A stretch of 64,000 nucleotides of DNA from Dehalogenimonas alkenigignens. Lineage in GTDB: Bacteria > Chloroflexota > Dehalococcoidia > Dehalococcoidales > Dehalococcoidaceae. Of the stretch, positions 41,655 to 49,571 are shown one piece after another. The notes beneath the pieces are model-generated. The model did no database searches, was not told the DNA's origin, and saw only the letters and a program-made list of their open reading frames with translations. Numbering within the stretch: position 1 is the stretch's first letter; each line of letters begins with the position of its first letter. Location: the NCBI RefSeq assembly GCF_001466665.1, contig NZ_KQ758903.1:1609684-1673683 (forward strand), written 5' to 3'. Position numbers and translations under genes: made by a program.

Positions 41655-41718
41655 CGAGATTCGAACTCGCGACAACCTGCTTGGGAAGCAGGCACTCTGC
41701 CAGCTGAGTTACACCCGC
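41647..41718 (-). tRNA. tRNA-Gly (anticodon CCC)
   Basis: The minus strand folds as a standard cloverleaf: acceptor GCGGGTG with CACCCGC, T-arm GCGAG around TTCGAAT and CTCGT, and anticodon stem CCTGC with GCAGG around TTCCCAA. The anticodon is CCC, reading GGG. No CCA is encoded. Its 3' end overlaps the stop region of the degenerate radical-SAM gene, a common position for island boundaries. Confidence 0.95.
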
Positions 41719-41855
41719 GCATTTTCAATTTTAACTTGACGGAAGACAAGTTGTAAAGCCAACTGCGCAAGGGCAATTTCGGTAGAACGCTACAAATGAG
41801 TTTTTAAGGAACGAATTAGATAAGCCAGCTTTGAGACAAACGTAGTTTTCGTTTT

Positions 41856-42459
41856 TCAGGTCGAATCATTTCCATTGTCGTATTCCGGGCTCCAAGGGTC
41901 CCCAGGTGTGCCAGTTAACGCACCGATGTCTACACCTTGTTGCTGAAGCCTTAGACCCTCTTCGAAGCGCCCACAGTGGCGCCCTGCGATTCCACGCGGA
42001 CACCAAGCCATCCATCTTAAGATCTTACTCACTTTTTCCGCTTTCCCTTCACCGGAATTGTTATCGGTTATTTTACGATCCTTCTCAAGACGGTTGATAA
42101 GATTGATGAGCCGGGCGATAAGGGCAACGTCAGGTTTAGCCGCTCTCAGCATTTCTGCCAGTTTACAACGTAAAAGAATGGTCTCCTGGGAAGTACCCCC
42201 CCAATTCTGAGGCTGATGCGAACAAGCGACGTTCACGGGCATTCATATGTTCAGCATAGAACCCGTGTTTACGAGCATTCTGGTTGCCAGGCTGTCCACC
42301 ACGTTGCCGTGGTGGACAGCCTGATTCTTGTTCTGCCCCTGGTGATGGCGACGCTGGTTGCTTGGCAGCGCGGTCGCGTTGCCAAGCGGCTAATGTGTCA
42401 GGGGAGACCGGGGTATTAGCTAAAGGATCAAGGTTAGACGTGCTGCTGTTTTCATTCAT
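41856..42459 (-). pseudogene. Phage-type GGxPGNxNAxKHG protein, frameshifted at a run of seven C
   Basis: Two overlapping minus-strand frames make one protein if a base is dropped at the CCCCCCC run near 42196-42202. The first (start MNENSSTSNL at 42459) contains RGGQPGNQNARKHGFYAEHM. The second continues GTSQETILLRCKLAEMLRAA and INLINRLEKDRKITD. This combination is typical of small phage or terminase-associated proteins. The frameshift may be a real mutation, programmed slippage or a sequencing error in the homopolymer. Both halves are otherwise well preserved. Confidence 0.65.
42288..42323. repeat. Perfect 16-bp inverted repeat within the frameshifted gene
   Basis: CAGGCTGTCCACCACG and CGTGGTGGACAGCCTG flank TTGC. 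A second, weaker inverted repeat (GCTTGGCA with TGCCAAGC) lies at about 42359-42391. Stems this perfect inside a coding region suggest structured RNA or a recombination target. Confidence 0.6.
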
Positions 42460-42711
42460 GGTGCTATTGTAGCACACGTGTTCCCTCATTCTGTCAAGCG
42501 ACTTTTGTCGTTTTTCCCGATATATTTTTTGTATTTCTAACCGATTAAGTATTGTAACCTATTGCCGGAAAGAGTATTATAATGCAAACCACACCCTAGA
42601 AATTGCGCCCCTGGGCAGTCTCTCCTCTTGCATGCCGGTCGGTCTGGGGCCCTGATAAACCACTTTACTTTGATAATAAATAGGTAACAGAAGTGCTGAG
42701 AAAGGATGGAC

Positions 42712-43170
42712 ATGAAAAAAATAATTTCGGTACTAAGTTTGATTTTAGTGTTAACCGCCGTAATTGCTTTCCCGATGACAACTTCGGCGGATACAACCAC
42801 TGTGACTGGATCTACACTTTCGTCCTATACCATTCAAACAACGGCAGCTTTCGGTTCAATGGCACCAGGTAGCACCAAGACGTTAGCCAATCAAGTGACA
42901 GCTTCATATGCATCAAGTGTTGCTGTGTCAGTAGCCGACGCTAGTGCCAGTTATTACACTGGACGCCTGCTTAAACTTGAATATGTCCTGTCAGATGTAG
43001 CGCAGATTACCATCACAGCGCCATTGGCGGACGGTGCAGGTGCATATAGTGTCTCGGGTTCACCTGCAACTATGGCGGCAACCGATGTTTGGGGTCTGAA
43101 AGCGACCACAGGTACAGTCGCCGGTGCTTGGGATAACGTTGTAATCACACTGACAGTTACACCTACGTAA
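42712..43170 (+). CDS. Secreted small surface protein
   Basis: I chose the ATG at 42712 (MKKIISVLSL), since AAAGG lies six bases upstream; a start two codons earlier would clash with the ribosome-binding site. The 152-residue product has a clear signal peptide ending near TTSADTTT. The mature part is rich in Ala, Ser, Thr and Val with beta-strand repeats (YSVSGSPATMAAT, then VVITLTVTPT). It resembles WxL- or spike-type adhesive surface proteins, but no motif is decisive. Two further exported proteins follow, suggesting a surface-structure gene group. Confidence 0.75.
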   Translation: MKKIISVLSLILVLTAVIAFPMTTSADTTTVTGSTLSSYTIQTTAAFGSMAPGSTKTLANQVTASYASSVAVSVADASASYYTGRLLKLEYVLSDVAQITITAPLADGAGAYSVSGSPATMAATDVWGLKATTGTVAGAWDNVVITLTVTPT

Positions 43171-43183
43171 TAATGCACTATTT

Positions 43184-43216
43184 GTGGGGTAGCCTTAACC
43201 TATAAGGCTACCCCAC
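43184..43216 (+). terminator. Strong hairpin after the secreted protein gene
   Basis: GTGGGGTAGCCTTA pairs with TAAGGCTACCCCAC around a short ACCTA loop. No T-run follows. It lies between the first and second surface-protein genes and may partly terminate, giving more of the first transcript. Confidence 0.65.
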
Positions 43217-43238
43217 GTACAAATCAATCGGAAATAAT

Positions 43239-43685
43239 GTGGTTAAAACGACAGCAATAACAATTGCTATTTTGGTATGTGTCTTGGTTATTGGGGGCGT
43301 TATTCCACTTACTGGATGTAAGTCCCCCTCTCAACCTGTAAGTCAGACCACGACTGTAAGTATTTCAGAGCAACCAAAACTATATCAACAGGATATTAAA
43401 GTAACGATTGGTGATAGCATTATACTAGGCAAAATTACCGACGAACTCGCTGATCTTGGCACAATTAATAAGGGCGACAAAGCTTCTTATACCATCACCA
43501 TCCACAACGCCGCCGAACAAACCATAAAGATTAAAGTAAATACAAACGGTAATATTTCCCAGGTGGCAACATTTACCTATTCAGAAATAATAGCGCCAAA
43601 AGTAAACGGAGTGATAACAGTCGATGTTCGCGGAGAAACGGCAGGATTTTACTCTGGAACAATTACCGTGGAGCGAGTAGGTTGA
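43239..43685 (+). CDS. Exported lipoprotein
   Basis: The 148-residue frame starts at a GTG. The N-terminal 30 residues form a hydrophobic signal ending in the lipobox LTGC, so the mature protein should be lipid-anchored. The mature part has a beta-rich section (ASYTITIHNAAEQTIKIKV, then FYSGTITVERV) like an Ig-type bacterial surface domain. Its stop overlaps the start of the following large surface protein, indicating co-expression. AT-rich like the gene before it. Confidence 0.75.
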   Translation: MVKTTAITIAILVCVLVIGGVIPLTGCKSPSQPVSQTTTVSISEQPKLYQQDIKVTIGDSIILGKITDELADLGTINKGDKASYTITIHNAAEQTIKIKVNTNGNISQVATFTYSEIIAPKVNGVITVDVRGETAGFYSGTITVERVG

Positions 43686-45106
43686 AACGCAGTGGCATAT
43701 TCACGCTGGTGTCATTAGTCTTATTTTTTACCTTACCTTGCATCCGGTTAGAAGCTCAGGATACAGTAGTCACGGGTGAAACTGCGCCATTAACAATAAC
43801 TGACGTAACGGCGAATAATATTACCACCTCGGCTGCCACAATCACCTGGGAGACCAACAGTAACACCACATCACAAGTATTTTTTGATACCATATTGCAC
43901 CCAGACGTCGCCGATTATAGATTTGCTACCACGCTCGACACTAACCACGTCACGATGCACACTGTGAGCTTAAACGGGCTCACTTCTAGCACTACTTACC
44001 ATTATCGGGTAAAATCCGACCTTCCAGATACAACCCTATCTGTTATTTCAGACGATTATACCTTCACAACCACCCAGGCCTCAGGCGGCGGTGGAGGAGG
44101 CGGAGGCGGCGGCTTCGGATCTCAGCTCGTCGGCATCGGGCTTGCTGGCACCTCTCCGTGGATGGACGGCAACGGCAAGGCCATCACCGCCGGTACCGTG
44201 GCCACCCCGGACGGAACCCTCACCCTTAACATTCCCGTCGGCACCTTTGTCTGGAACGCCGCCGGCGCCGCCCAGCCGTTCCTATCGGCGGTACCGCTTG
44301 CCGATCCTCCGGCGAGCCCGGACAAGAACATACTGGTCTTTGCTTACGAAATGGGGCCGACCGGCGTCACCTTCAACCCGGCCATCTCGATGACCTTCAA
44401 GTACACCGATGCCCAGGTGCCGCCAGGGACCCGCGAAGTTGATCTGGTCATTGCCTGGTGGAACGGCTCCCAATGGGTGATGCTGACCGGCGTTGTCGAT
44501 ACCGAGGCCAACACCGTCACGGCAGCTGTCTCCCACTTCACAGCCTTCGCCCTGTTCGCTCCGGCGCCGCCGCCGCCCCCGCCGCCGACGCTTAAGATCA
44601 ATACACCGGCGGCAGGCGCTTCCTTCGAGGCGGGAACCGTCAGCGTATCGATCAGCGCCGGCAACCTGAAACTCATCAGCGGCCAGAGCGCCAACATCCC
44701 CGGCGAAGGGCGGGCGATCTACTATCTCGATGTCAGCATACCGACAACACCGGGGCAGTCAGCGCTGACCGCGCCGGGGACTTACGTCGAGAGCGCCCTC
44801 ACTTCCTACACCTGGAACAACCTGGCGCCCGGAACTCATACCATTGGCGTGCAACTGGTGCAGAACGACCGGACGCCGTTCAATCCGCCGGTCTATGCGT
44901 CAGTTTCGGTGACCATTGCCCAGCCGCCTCCTCCGACGACGACGGCGGCTATCCCGATTCCAACCGCTACCGTTGGACCAACACCGGAACCCGGATCCAA
45001 CTTGATGCCCATCTTGATCGTTTCGGTCGTAGTGGCTCTAGCTCTCGGCGGGTTCCTGTACTGGAGACTGCGCCGGCCGGTGGGGTTGAAATACACTAAC
45101 CGGTAA
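43682..45106 (+). CDS. Surface protein with fibronectin type III domain and C-terminal membrane anchor
   Basis: 474 residues from a TTG start that overlaps the upstream stop. After a signal peptide (to about residue 26), residues 30-135 form a fibronectin type III-like domain (ATITWETNSNTTSQVFF, then TTYHYRVKS). A run of ten glycines links to a second beta-rich region, a proline run and a further Ig-like region. A membrane helix (LMPILIVSVVVALALGG) with a basic tail anchors it. Base composition changes from AT-rich to strongly GC-rich at the glycine run, so the gene looks fused from two sources. Confidence 0.8.
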   Translation: MKRSGIFTLVSLVLFFTLPCIRLEAQDTVVTGETAPLTITDVTANNITTSAATITWETNSNTTSQVFFDTILHPDVADYRFATTLDTNHVTMHTVSLNGLTSSTTYHYRVKSDLPDTTLSVISDDYTFTTTQASGGGGGGGGGGFGSQLVGIGLAGTSPWMDGNGKAITAGTVATPDGTLTLNIPVGTFVWNAAGAAQPFLSAVPLADPPASPDKNILVFAYEMGPTGVTFNPAISMTFKYTDAQVPPGTREVDLVIAWWNGSQWVMLTGVVDTEANTVTAAVSHFTAFALFAPAPPPPPPPTLKINTPAAGASFEAGTVSVSISAGNLKLISGQSANIPGEGRAIYYLDVSIPTTPGQSALTAPGTYVESALTSYTWNNLAPGTHTIGVQLVQNDRTPFNPPVYASVSVTIAQPPPPTTTAAIPIPTATVGPTPEPGSNLMPILIVSVVVALALGGFLYWRLRRPVGLKYTNR

Positions 45107-45130
45107 TTACACGCCGTACCGCAAAAACAA

Positions 45131-45162
45131 GAGAGGGGGCTGATTGGTATCAGCCCCCTCTC
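45131..45162. terminator. Bidirectional terminator between surface protein and rdhA
   Basis: GAGAGGGGGCTGAT pairs with ATCAGCCCCCTCTC around TGGT. It lies between two convergent genes. Confidence 0.8.
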
Positions 45163-45186
45163 ACATATTGACTGTGATGGCAGGTC

Positions 45187-46749
45187 TTACTTGTATCCGC
45201 CGTGCTGGGCGCCGACAATGCTGTTGATGTTGTATGCCGGCAGCGACATATCCCACCACTTCTCTTTTTCCTCGCCTTCGACAACCCCGTATCCGAACGC
45301 CTCATGCATCGAGGCGAAGAAGCCGTTGAAAATGCCGATATTGGCCGAGGTGGCTTTCACGATGTCGTGCACCATCGCCCCTCGAGGGCTGTTGAAGACG
45401 CAGGACGGGAAGCAGCGCAGGCAGTTGTCAACCGTTCTCCGGTAGCCCCAGCAGGTGATCATGTCGGTCCAATAGGTCTTCCGGCCTGTTTTAAAGTAGT
45501 CTGACTCACCGGGTGTCGGCTTGTCCCATCCCAGGCCCGGCAGCGCTGGGTCCTTGGGAGTGATGGATGACGGGTAAGGTTCATAGGAAGGCTCCCGGTC
45601 GCCTTTATGCTCAATTGAGTTCGAGGGGCAGGCGTTGGCGCATTGGCCGCAGCTGTGGCAGAAGTTCCACATGCCGGCGTCAATGGGTTTGCTGGGCGCC
45701 AGCGGCAGATCGGTGATCAGGTGGAAGAAGCCGCACCAGGCGCCGAACTCCGGGCTGAGGGCCATGATGGTATGGCGCCCGTTCTCGGCCAGACCCTGAA
45801 GCACCGCGTCAGCGCCGGTGGGGATGGCGCGGTAGTTGGTGTCGCTGTAGCCGTGATAGCCGAGACCGCGCAGGAATTCCAGGGTGCAGTAGGTTACATG
45901 CTCATCCCGGCGATAGCGGCTGGTATTGGCGGCGCCCATAAGTTGAGAATGAGCCGTTTTAGCCATTTCCTGAGGCATGGGCATGGACCAGGTGACGATA
46001 TAAAGGGGCACCTTGCTCGGCAGCACGTGCTTGCCGGTTTTTTCATCTACATAGCCGACAGGTACGTCTTCGAATACCTGGGGTTTGATAACGGTGTCCG
46101 GCGGGGGAAATTTCGGCGGGTAGAAAGCGGTCGAAACATTGTCGCCGTGGGTGCCGACCAGCTTCAGGTGATCGTCGTGGAGTTCGCCGAAAGACACATC
46201 GGAGGCACCGTAGGCGATCATCGCAGACCGAAGCATTTTGGCCGCCTCGTCGGCGGAGCCGGACCATTTTGGGACGCCAAGCTGCTCCGGCGTTGAGACA
46301 CGCTGGTAACCCACGTAAGCTTTATTCGATGAGGGGCCGCCGGTAACCCGCCAGGAACCGAAACCGAATCCCAGCGGACCTTCCCAAACACCGGCCGCGG
46401 CGGAAAAAGCGACATCGCGGAGCTGGTATCCGGGCTCGTTATTCTTCAACCGCTCGGTCGTGCTGGGCAGGGTTTGAGCATTGTAATCCGACAAGCCGAA
46501 GTATCGGGCGACGATGGCGGCGGACTGGGTGCTGTGAAAGCCGTGATGCCGGGCCATCATCTGCCAGTCAATATCCACCGTTGGGTGATCCACTTCTTTT
46601 ATCCACCAGGCTCGCTTCCGGGTGTTATTGGGGGCAGCGGATAGCTCATCTATGTCGTGAAACGCCGGAGCTACCGCTGAGGCGGCGCCGACAAGACCTA
46701 AACCTTTCATGAAATCCCTGCGGCTGAGTGTTGAATGAAACCTGCTCAT
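45187..46749 (-). CDS. rdhA: Reductive dehalogenase catalytic subunit RdhA without rdhB
   Basis: 520 residues with the Tat signal SRRDFMKGLGLVGAASAVAP near residue 9 and FHDIDEL after it. Cluster one is CHSCGQCANACPS and cluster two is CWGYRRTVDNCLRCFPSC; all eight cysteines are present. Compared with the two island RdhA it is longer, GC-rich and has a distinctive insertion between the clusters. No rdhB follows: the next gene converges behind a terminator, and none precedes it. It must use an RdhB encoded elsewhere or act unanchored. GGAGGGAAA precedes the ATG. Confidence 0.95.
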   Translation of the reverse strand: MSRFHSTLSRRDFMKGLGLVGAASAVAPAFHDIDELSAAPNNTRKRAWWIKEVDHPTVDIDWQMMARHHGFHSTQSAAIVARYFGLSDYNAQTLPSTTERLKNNEPGYQLRDVAFSAAAGVWEGPLGFGFGSWRVTGGPSSNKAYVGYQRVSTPEQLGVPKWSGSADEAAKMLRSAMIAYGASDVSFGELHDDHLKLVGTHGDNVSTAFYPPKFPPPDTVIKPQVFEDVPVGYVDEKTGKHVLPSKVPLYIVTWSMPMPQEMAKTAHSQLMGAANTSRYRRDEHVTYCTLEFLRGLGYHGYSDTNYRAIPTGADAVLQGLAENGRHTIMALSPEFGAWCGFFHLITDLPLAPSKPIDAGMWNFCHSCGQCANACPSNSIEHKGDREPSYEPYPSSITPKDPALPGLGWDKPTPGESDYFKTGRKTYWTDMITCWGYRRTVDNCLRCFPSCVFNSPRGAMVHDIVKATSANIGIFNGFFASMHEAFGYGVVEGEEKEKWWDMSLPAYNINSIVGAQHGGYK

Positions 46750-46924
46750 TTTTCCCTCCTCTTATTGTTTTCCCAAGTCGTCATTGCATTACATTATTTA
46801 TGACTTCGGCTTGAAAGCTACAGCATTTCCCGTTAACCGTAAATTCGTATTTCTACTGATTTATTTTTATTAATCCTCAAACCAATTCGTGTATTAATAA
46901 TCATTAATATTGAAGAATTAACAA

Positions 46925-46971
46925 AGCCCAATATTGGGCTTAAAAAAGAAAAGCCCCTCAAATGAGGGGCT
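46925..46971. terminator. Two short palindromes upstream of rdhA
   Basis: AGCCCAATATTGGGCT (46925-46940) and AGCCCCTCAAATGAGGGGCT (46952-46971) lie next to each other. The second fits a terminator for the initiator tRNA on the minus strand. The remaining 46750-46924 is AT-rich and probably contains the rdhA promoter. Confidence 0.6.
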
Positions 46972-46985
46972 AATGATCAAGAGAT

Positions 46986-47060
46986 TGGTAGCGGGGATAG
47001 GATTCGAACCTATGACCTTCGGGTTATGAGCCCGACGAGCTGCCACTGCTCCACCCCGCG
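46986..47060 (-). tRNA. Initiator tRNA-fMet (anticodon CAT)
   Basis: The acceptor stem is CGCGGGG with CCCCGCT, leaving an unpaired C1-U72, which marks initiator tRNA. The anticodon stem has the typical three G-C pairs (GTCGGGCTCATAACCCGA). CCA is encoded at 46986-46988. Confidence 0.93.
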
Positions 47061-47217
47061 CCGACCGAGATGGCTATTATCCCATTCCTAGCCTTCAGTG
47101 TCAATTCCGAAGGCCGGCGGCGCTGCCGCATTCGTTTGCCGAAAAATGGCCTGAAAGACTATAATTACCCGTCCCGCACATGAAATAGCAGGTTGGCCTG
47201 CCGCCCGGAAGGTAGAG

Positions 47218-47715
47218 ATGGCCGCCGACTTAGGCTCCAGTTCAATTGAGATCCCGCGCCTGCTCGCTGGTTTCCGGCGTGACCGTTCGGCTTTAATTCC
47301 CTTGCTTCAGGCACTGCAGCAAGCCATCGGTTATTTGCCGGCGGAAGCTATCACTGCCGCCGCAGAACATCTCGGGCTGTCGGAAACAACGGTCTTCAGC
47401 GTGGCTTCTTTTTACACCCAATTCAAATTTCAGCCGCCAGGCCGGGACAAGATCAAGGTTTGCCGCGGCACCGCCTGCCATGTCGGCGGCGGCGAGAGGA
47501 TCATAGCCGAGTTGCAGCGCGACCTCGGTATCAAGCCCGGGGAAACCACTCCCGGGGGGGAGTATTCGCTTGATACTGTCGCTTGTGTCGGCGCCTGCGC
47601 CCTGGCGCCGGTAGTCATCATCAACGACGAAATTTTCGGCCGCGCCTCCCCGAGGCAAATCATCGATGAACTGGCAAATCATAAACCGGGAGCCGGTTGC
47701 TCATGCCGGGATTAA
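47218..47715 (+). CDS. NuoE-like [2Fe-2S] subunit of an NAD-linked formate dehydrogenase-type complex
   Basis: 165 residues with the thioredoxin-like [2Fe-2S] motif: KVCRGTACHVGGG (CX4C) and CVGACALAPVV (CX3C). The N-terminal helical part reads ALQQAIGYLPAEAITAAAEHL. This subunit passes electrons between the FMN subunit and the catalytic subunit in NuoE/HydC-type enzymes. GGAAGG lies before the ATG. The three-gene run 47218-52225 overlaps at both joints, so the complex is made in fixed proportion. It follows the initiator tRNA on the opposite strand. Confidence 0.92.
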   Translation: MAADLGSSSIEIPRLLAGFRRDRSALIPLLQALQQAIGYLPAEAITAAAEHLGLSETTVFSVASFYTQFKFQPPGRDKIKVCRGTACHVGGGERIIAELQRDLGIKPGETTPGGEYSLDTVACVGACALAPVVIINDEIFGRASPRQIIDELANHKPGAGCSCRD

Positions 47716-49571
47716 ACGCTTTCACCACGCTCCAGGCTGAAGCCAAGCGTTCCTGGCAGGAGCTGATAGAAAGCCGAACGCCTCATATCCTCATCGGCAC
47801 AGCGACCTGCGGCAAAGTCTCCGGGGCAATGAGCGTCTACGAAGCGATAATCGCCACGCTCGAACGACTGGGCATTAAAGCCACGGTGACCCAGGTAGGC
47901 TGCTTCGGCATGTGCTATGCCGAACCTACTGTGGACATCGCCCTGCCGGGCCAACCGCGCATCAGCTACGGGTTCATGACGCCTGAAAAAGCCAGCCGTA
48001 TCATCGAAGATTATATAATTCATCACAATCCGCGGCCTGACCTGGCTCTGTGTACAATAGGCGACGGCCGAATCGAAGGTATTACACCCTTCGATGACAT
48101 GCCGATGCTCAAGGGGCAGCACCGTATCGCAATACGAAATTGCGGTCATATCAATCCGCTGCGCATCAATCATTATATCGCCCGCAACGGCTACGCCGGT
48201 TTGTCCCGCGCTCTTTCGACAATGACTCCCCAGTCGGTCATCGATGAGATTCTGAAATCCGGGCTGCGCGGGCGCGGTGGAGCCGGCTTTGCCACCGGTC
48301 AGAAATGGCAGTACTGCCGCGACGCTGCGGCCACGCCGAAATACGTGGTATGTAACGCCGATGAGGGCGATCCCGGCGCTTTCATGGACCGCTCCATCCT
48401 GGAAGGCGACCCTCATTCTGTTGTCGAAGGGCTGACGATCGCGGCCTACGCCATCGGCGCCGCCGAGGGTTTCATCTATGTCCGCGCTGAGTATCCCCTG
48501 GCGGTGACCACCATTAAACACGCCGTGGCGCAGGCTCGGGAGCACGGCTTGCTCGGACGGAATATCATGGGCTCAGGTTTCGATTTCGACATTCATATTA
48601 AAGAGGGCGCCGGCGCATTCGTCTGCGGCGAGGAAACGGCGCTGATGGCGAGTATTGAAGGCAAGCGGGGTCTGCCTCGTACCAGACCGCCTTTTCCTGC
48701 CAGTTCAGGGCTCTGGGGGAAACCCACCTGCATCAACAATGTCAAAACGCTGGCCATGGCAGCCTACATACTGGCCGAGGGCGCCGATAAGTTCGCCGCG
48801 ATCGGAACAGAGAGAAGCAAAGGGACGTGCGTCTTCGCCCTGGCCGGGAACATCAATCACATGGGCCTGGTCGAGGTGCCGATGGGCACGCCGCTCTCAG
48901 AAGTCATCTACGGCATCGGCGGCGGCATCGCCGGGAGCAAACCGCTCAAGGCGGTACAGATCGGCGGCCCGTCGGGCGGCTGTCTGCCGGCGAATCTAAT
49001 TTCAACCGGCCTTGATTACGAGTCTTTGGCAAAATCCGGCGCCATCATGGGCTCAGGCGGCTTGATCGTCATGGACGAAGGCAATTGCATGGTCGATGTC
49101 GCCCGATATTTTCTCTCGTTCGTTCAAGCCGAATCCTGCGGTAAATGCACACCCTGCCGGCTGGGAACCAGGCAGATGCTCGATATCCTGGAACGGATCA
49201 CCCGGGGTGAAGGTCATCCGGCGGATATTGACAGGCTTCAAGAACTGGCCAAGCAGATAAAGATTTCATCATTATGCGCCCTCGGCGGGACGTCTCCCAA
49301 TCCCGTCCTGACGACCCTAAAATATTTTCTCAGCGAATATGAAGCCCACATATTTGAAAGACGGTGTCCGGCCGGAGTCTGTAAAGCTCTGATCACCTAT
49401 TCTATCGTGAGCGACAAATGCCCGGGCTGCCGCAAATGCGTCAAACCCTGCCCGGCCGGGGCGATAAGCTTCGTCGCCAAGGGGCAACCGGTGCTCCTGG
49501 ACGAAAAACTGTGTAATCGGTGCGGGGTTTGCCGCGATGTGTGCAAATTGGGCGCGGTGGCCGTGTCATGA
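47703..49571 (+). CDS. NuoF-like NADH/FMN subunit
   Basis: I chose the ATG at 47703, which has GGGAG upstream and overlaps the upstream stop by 13 bases. The 622-residue protein has an N-terminal thioredoxin-like domain (CGKVSGAMSVYEA, QVGCFGMCYAEP). The NADH/FMN domain follows (GRGGAGFATGQKW, DEGDPGAFMDRSILEGDP), then an SLBB part, then a 4Fe-4S site in ESCGKCTPCRLGT. A C-terminal two-cluster ferredoxin has CPGCRKCVKPCPAGAI and CNRCGVCRDVCKLG. This is the diaphorase subunit of soluble NAD-linked hydrogenases and formate dehydrogenases. Confidence 0.92.
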   Translation: MPGLNAFTTLQAEAKRSWQELIESRTPHILIGTATCGKVSGAMSVYEAIIATLERLGIKATVTQVGCFGMCYAEPTVDIALPGQPRISYGFMTPEKASRIIEDYIIHHNPRPDLALCTIGDGRIEGITPFDDMPMLKGQHRIAIRNCGHINPLRINHYIARNGYAGLSRALSTMTPQSVIDEILKSGLRGRGGAGFATGQKWQYCRDAAATPKYVVCNADEGDPGAFMDRSILEGDPHSVVEGLTIAAYAIGAAEGFIYVRAEYPLAVTTIKHAVAQAREHGLLGRNIMGSGFDFDIHIKEGAGAFVCGEETALMASIEGKRGLPRTRPPFPASSGLWGKPTCINNVKTLAMAAYILAEGADKFAAIGTERSKGTCVFALAGNINHMGLVEVPMGTPLSEVIYGIGGGIAGSKPLKAVQIGGPSGGCLPANLISTGLDYESLAKSGAIMGSGGLIVMDEGNCMVDVARYFLSFVQAESCGKCTPCRLGTRQMLDILERITRGEGHPADIDRLQELAKQIKISSLCALGGTSPNPVLTTLKYFLSEYEAHIFERRCPAGVCKALITYSIVSDKCPGCRKCVKPCPAGAISFVAKGQPVLLDEKLCNRCGVCRDVCKLGAVAVS

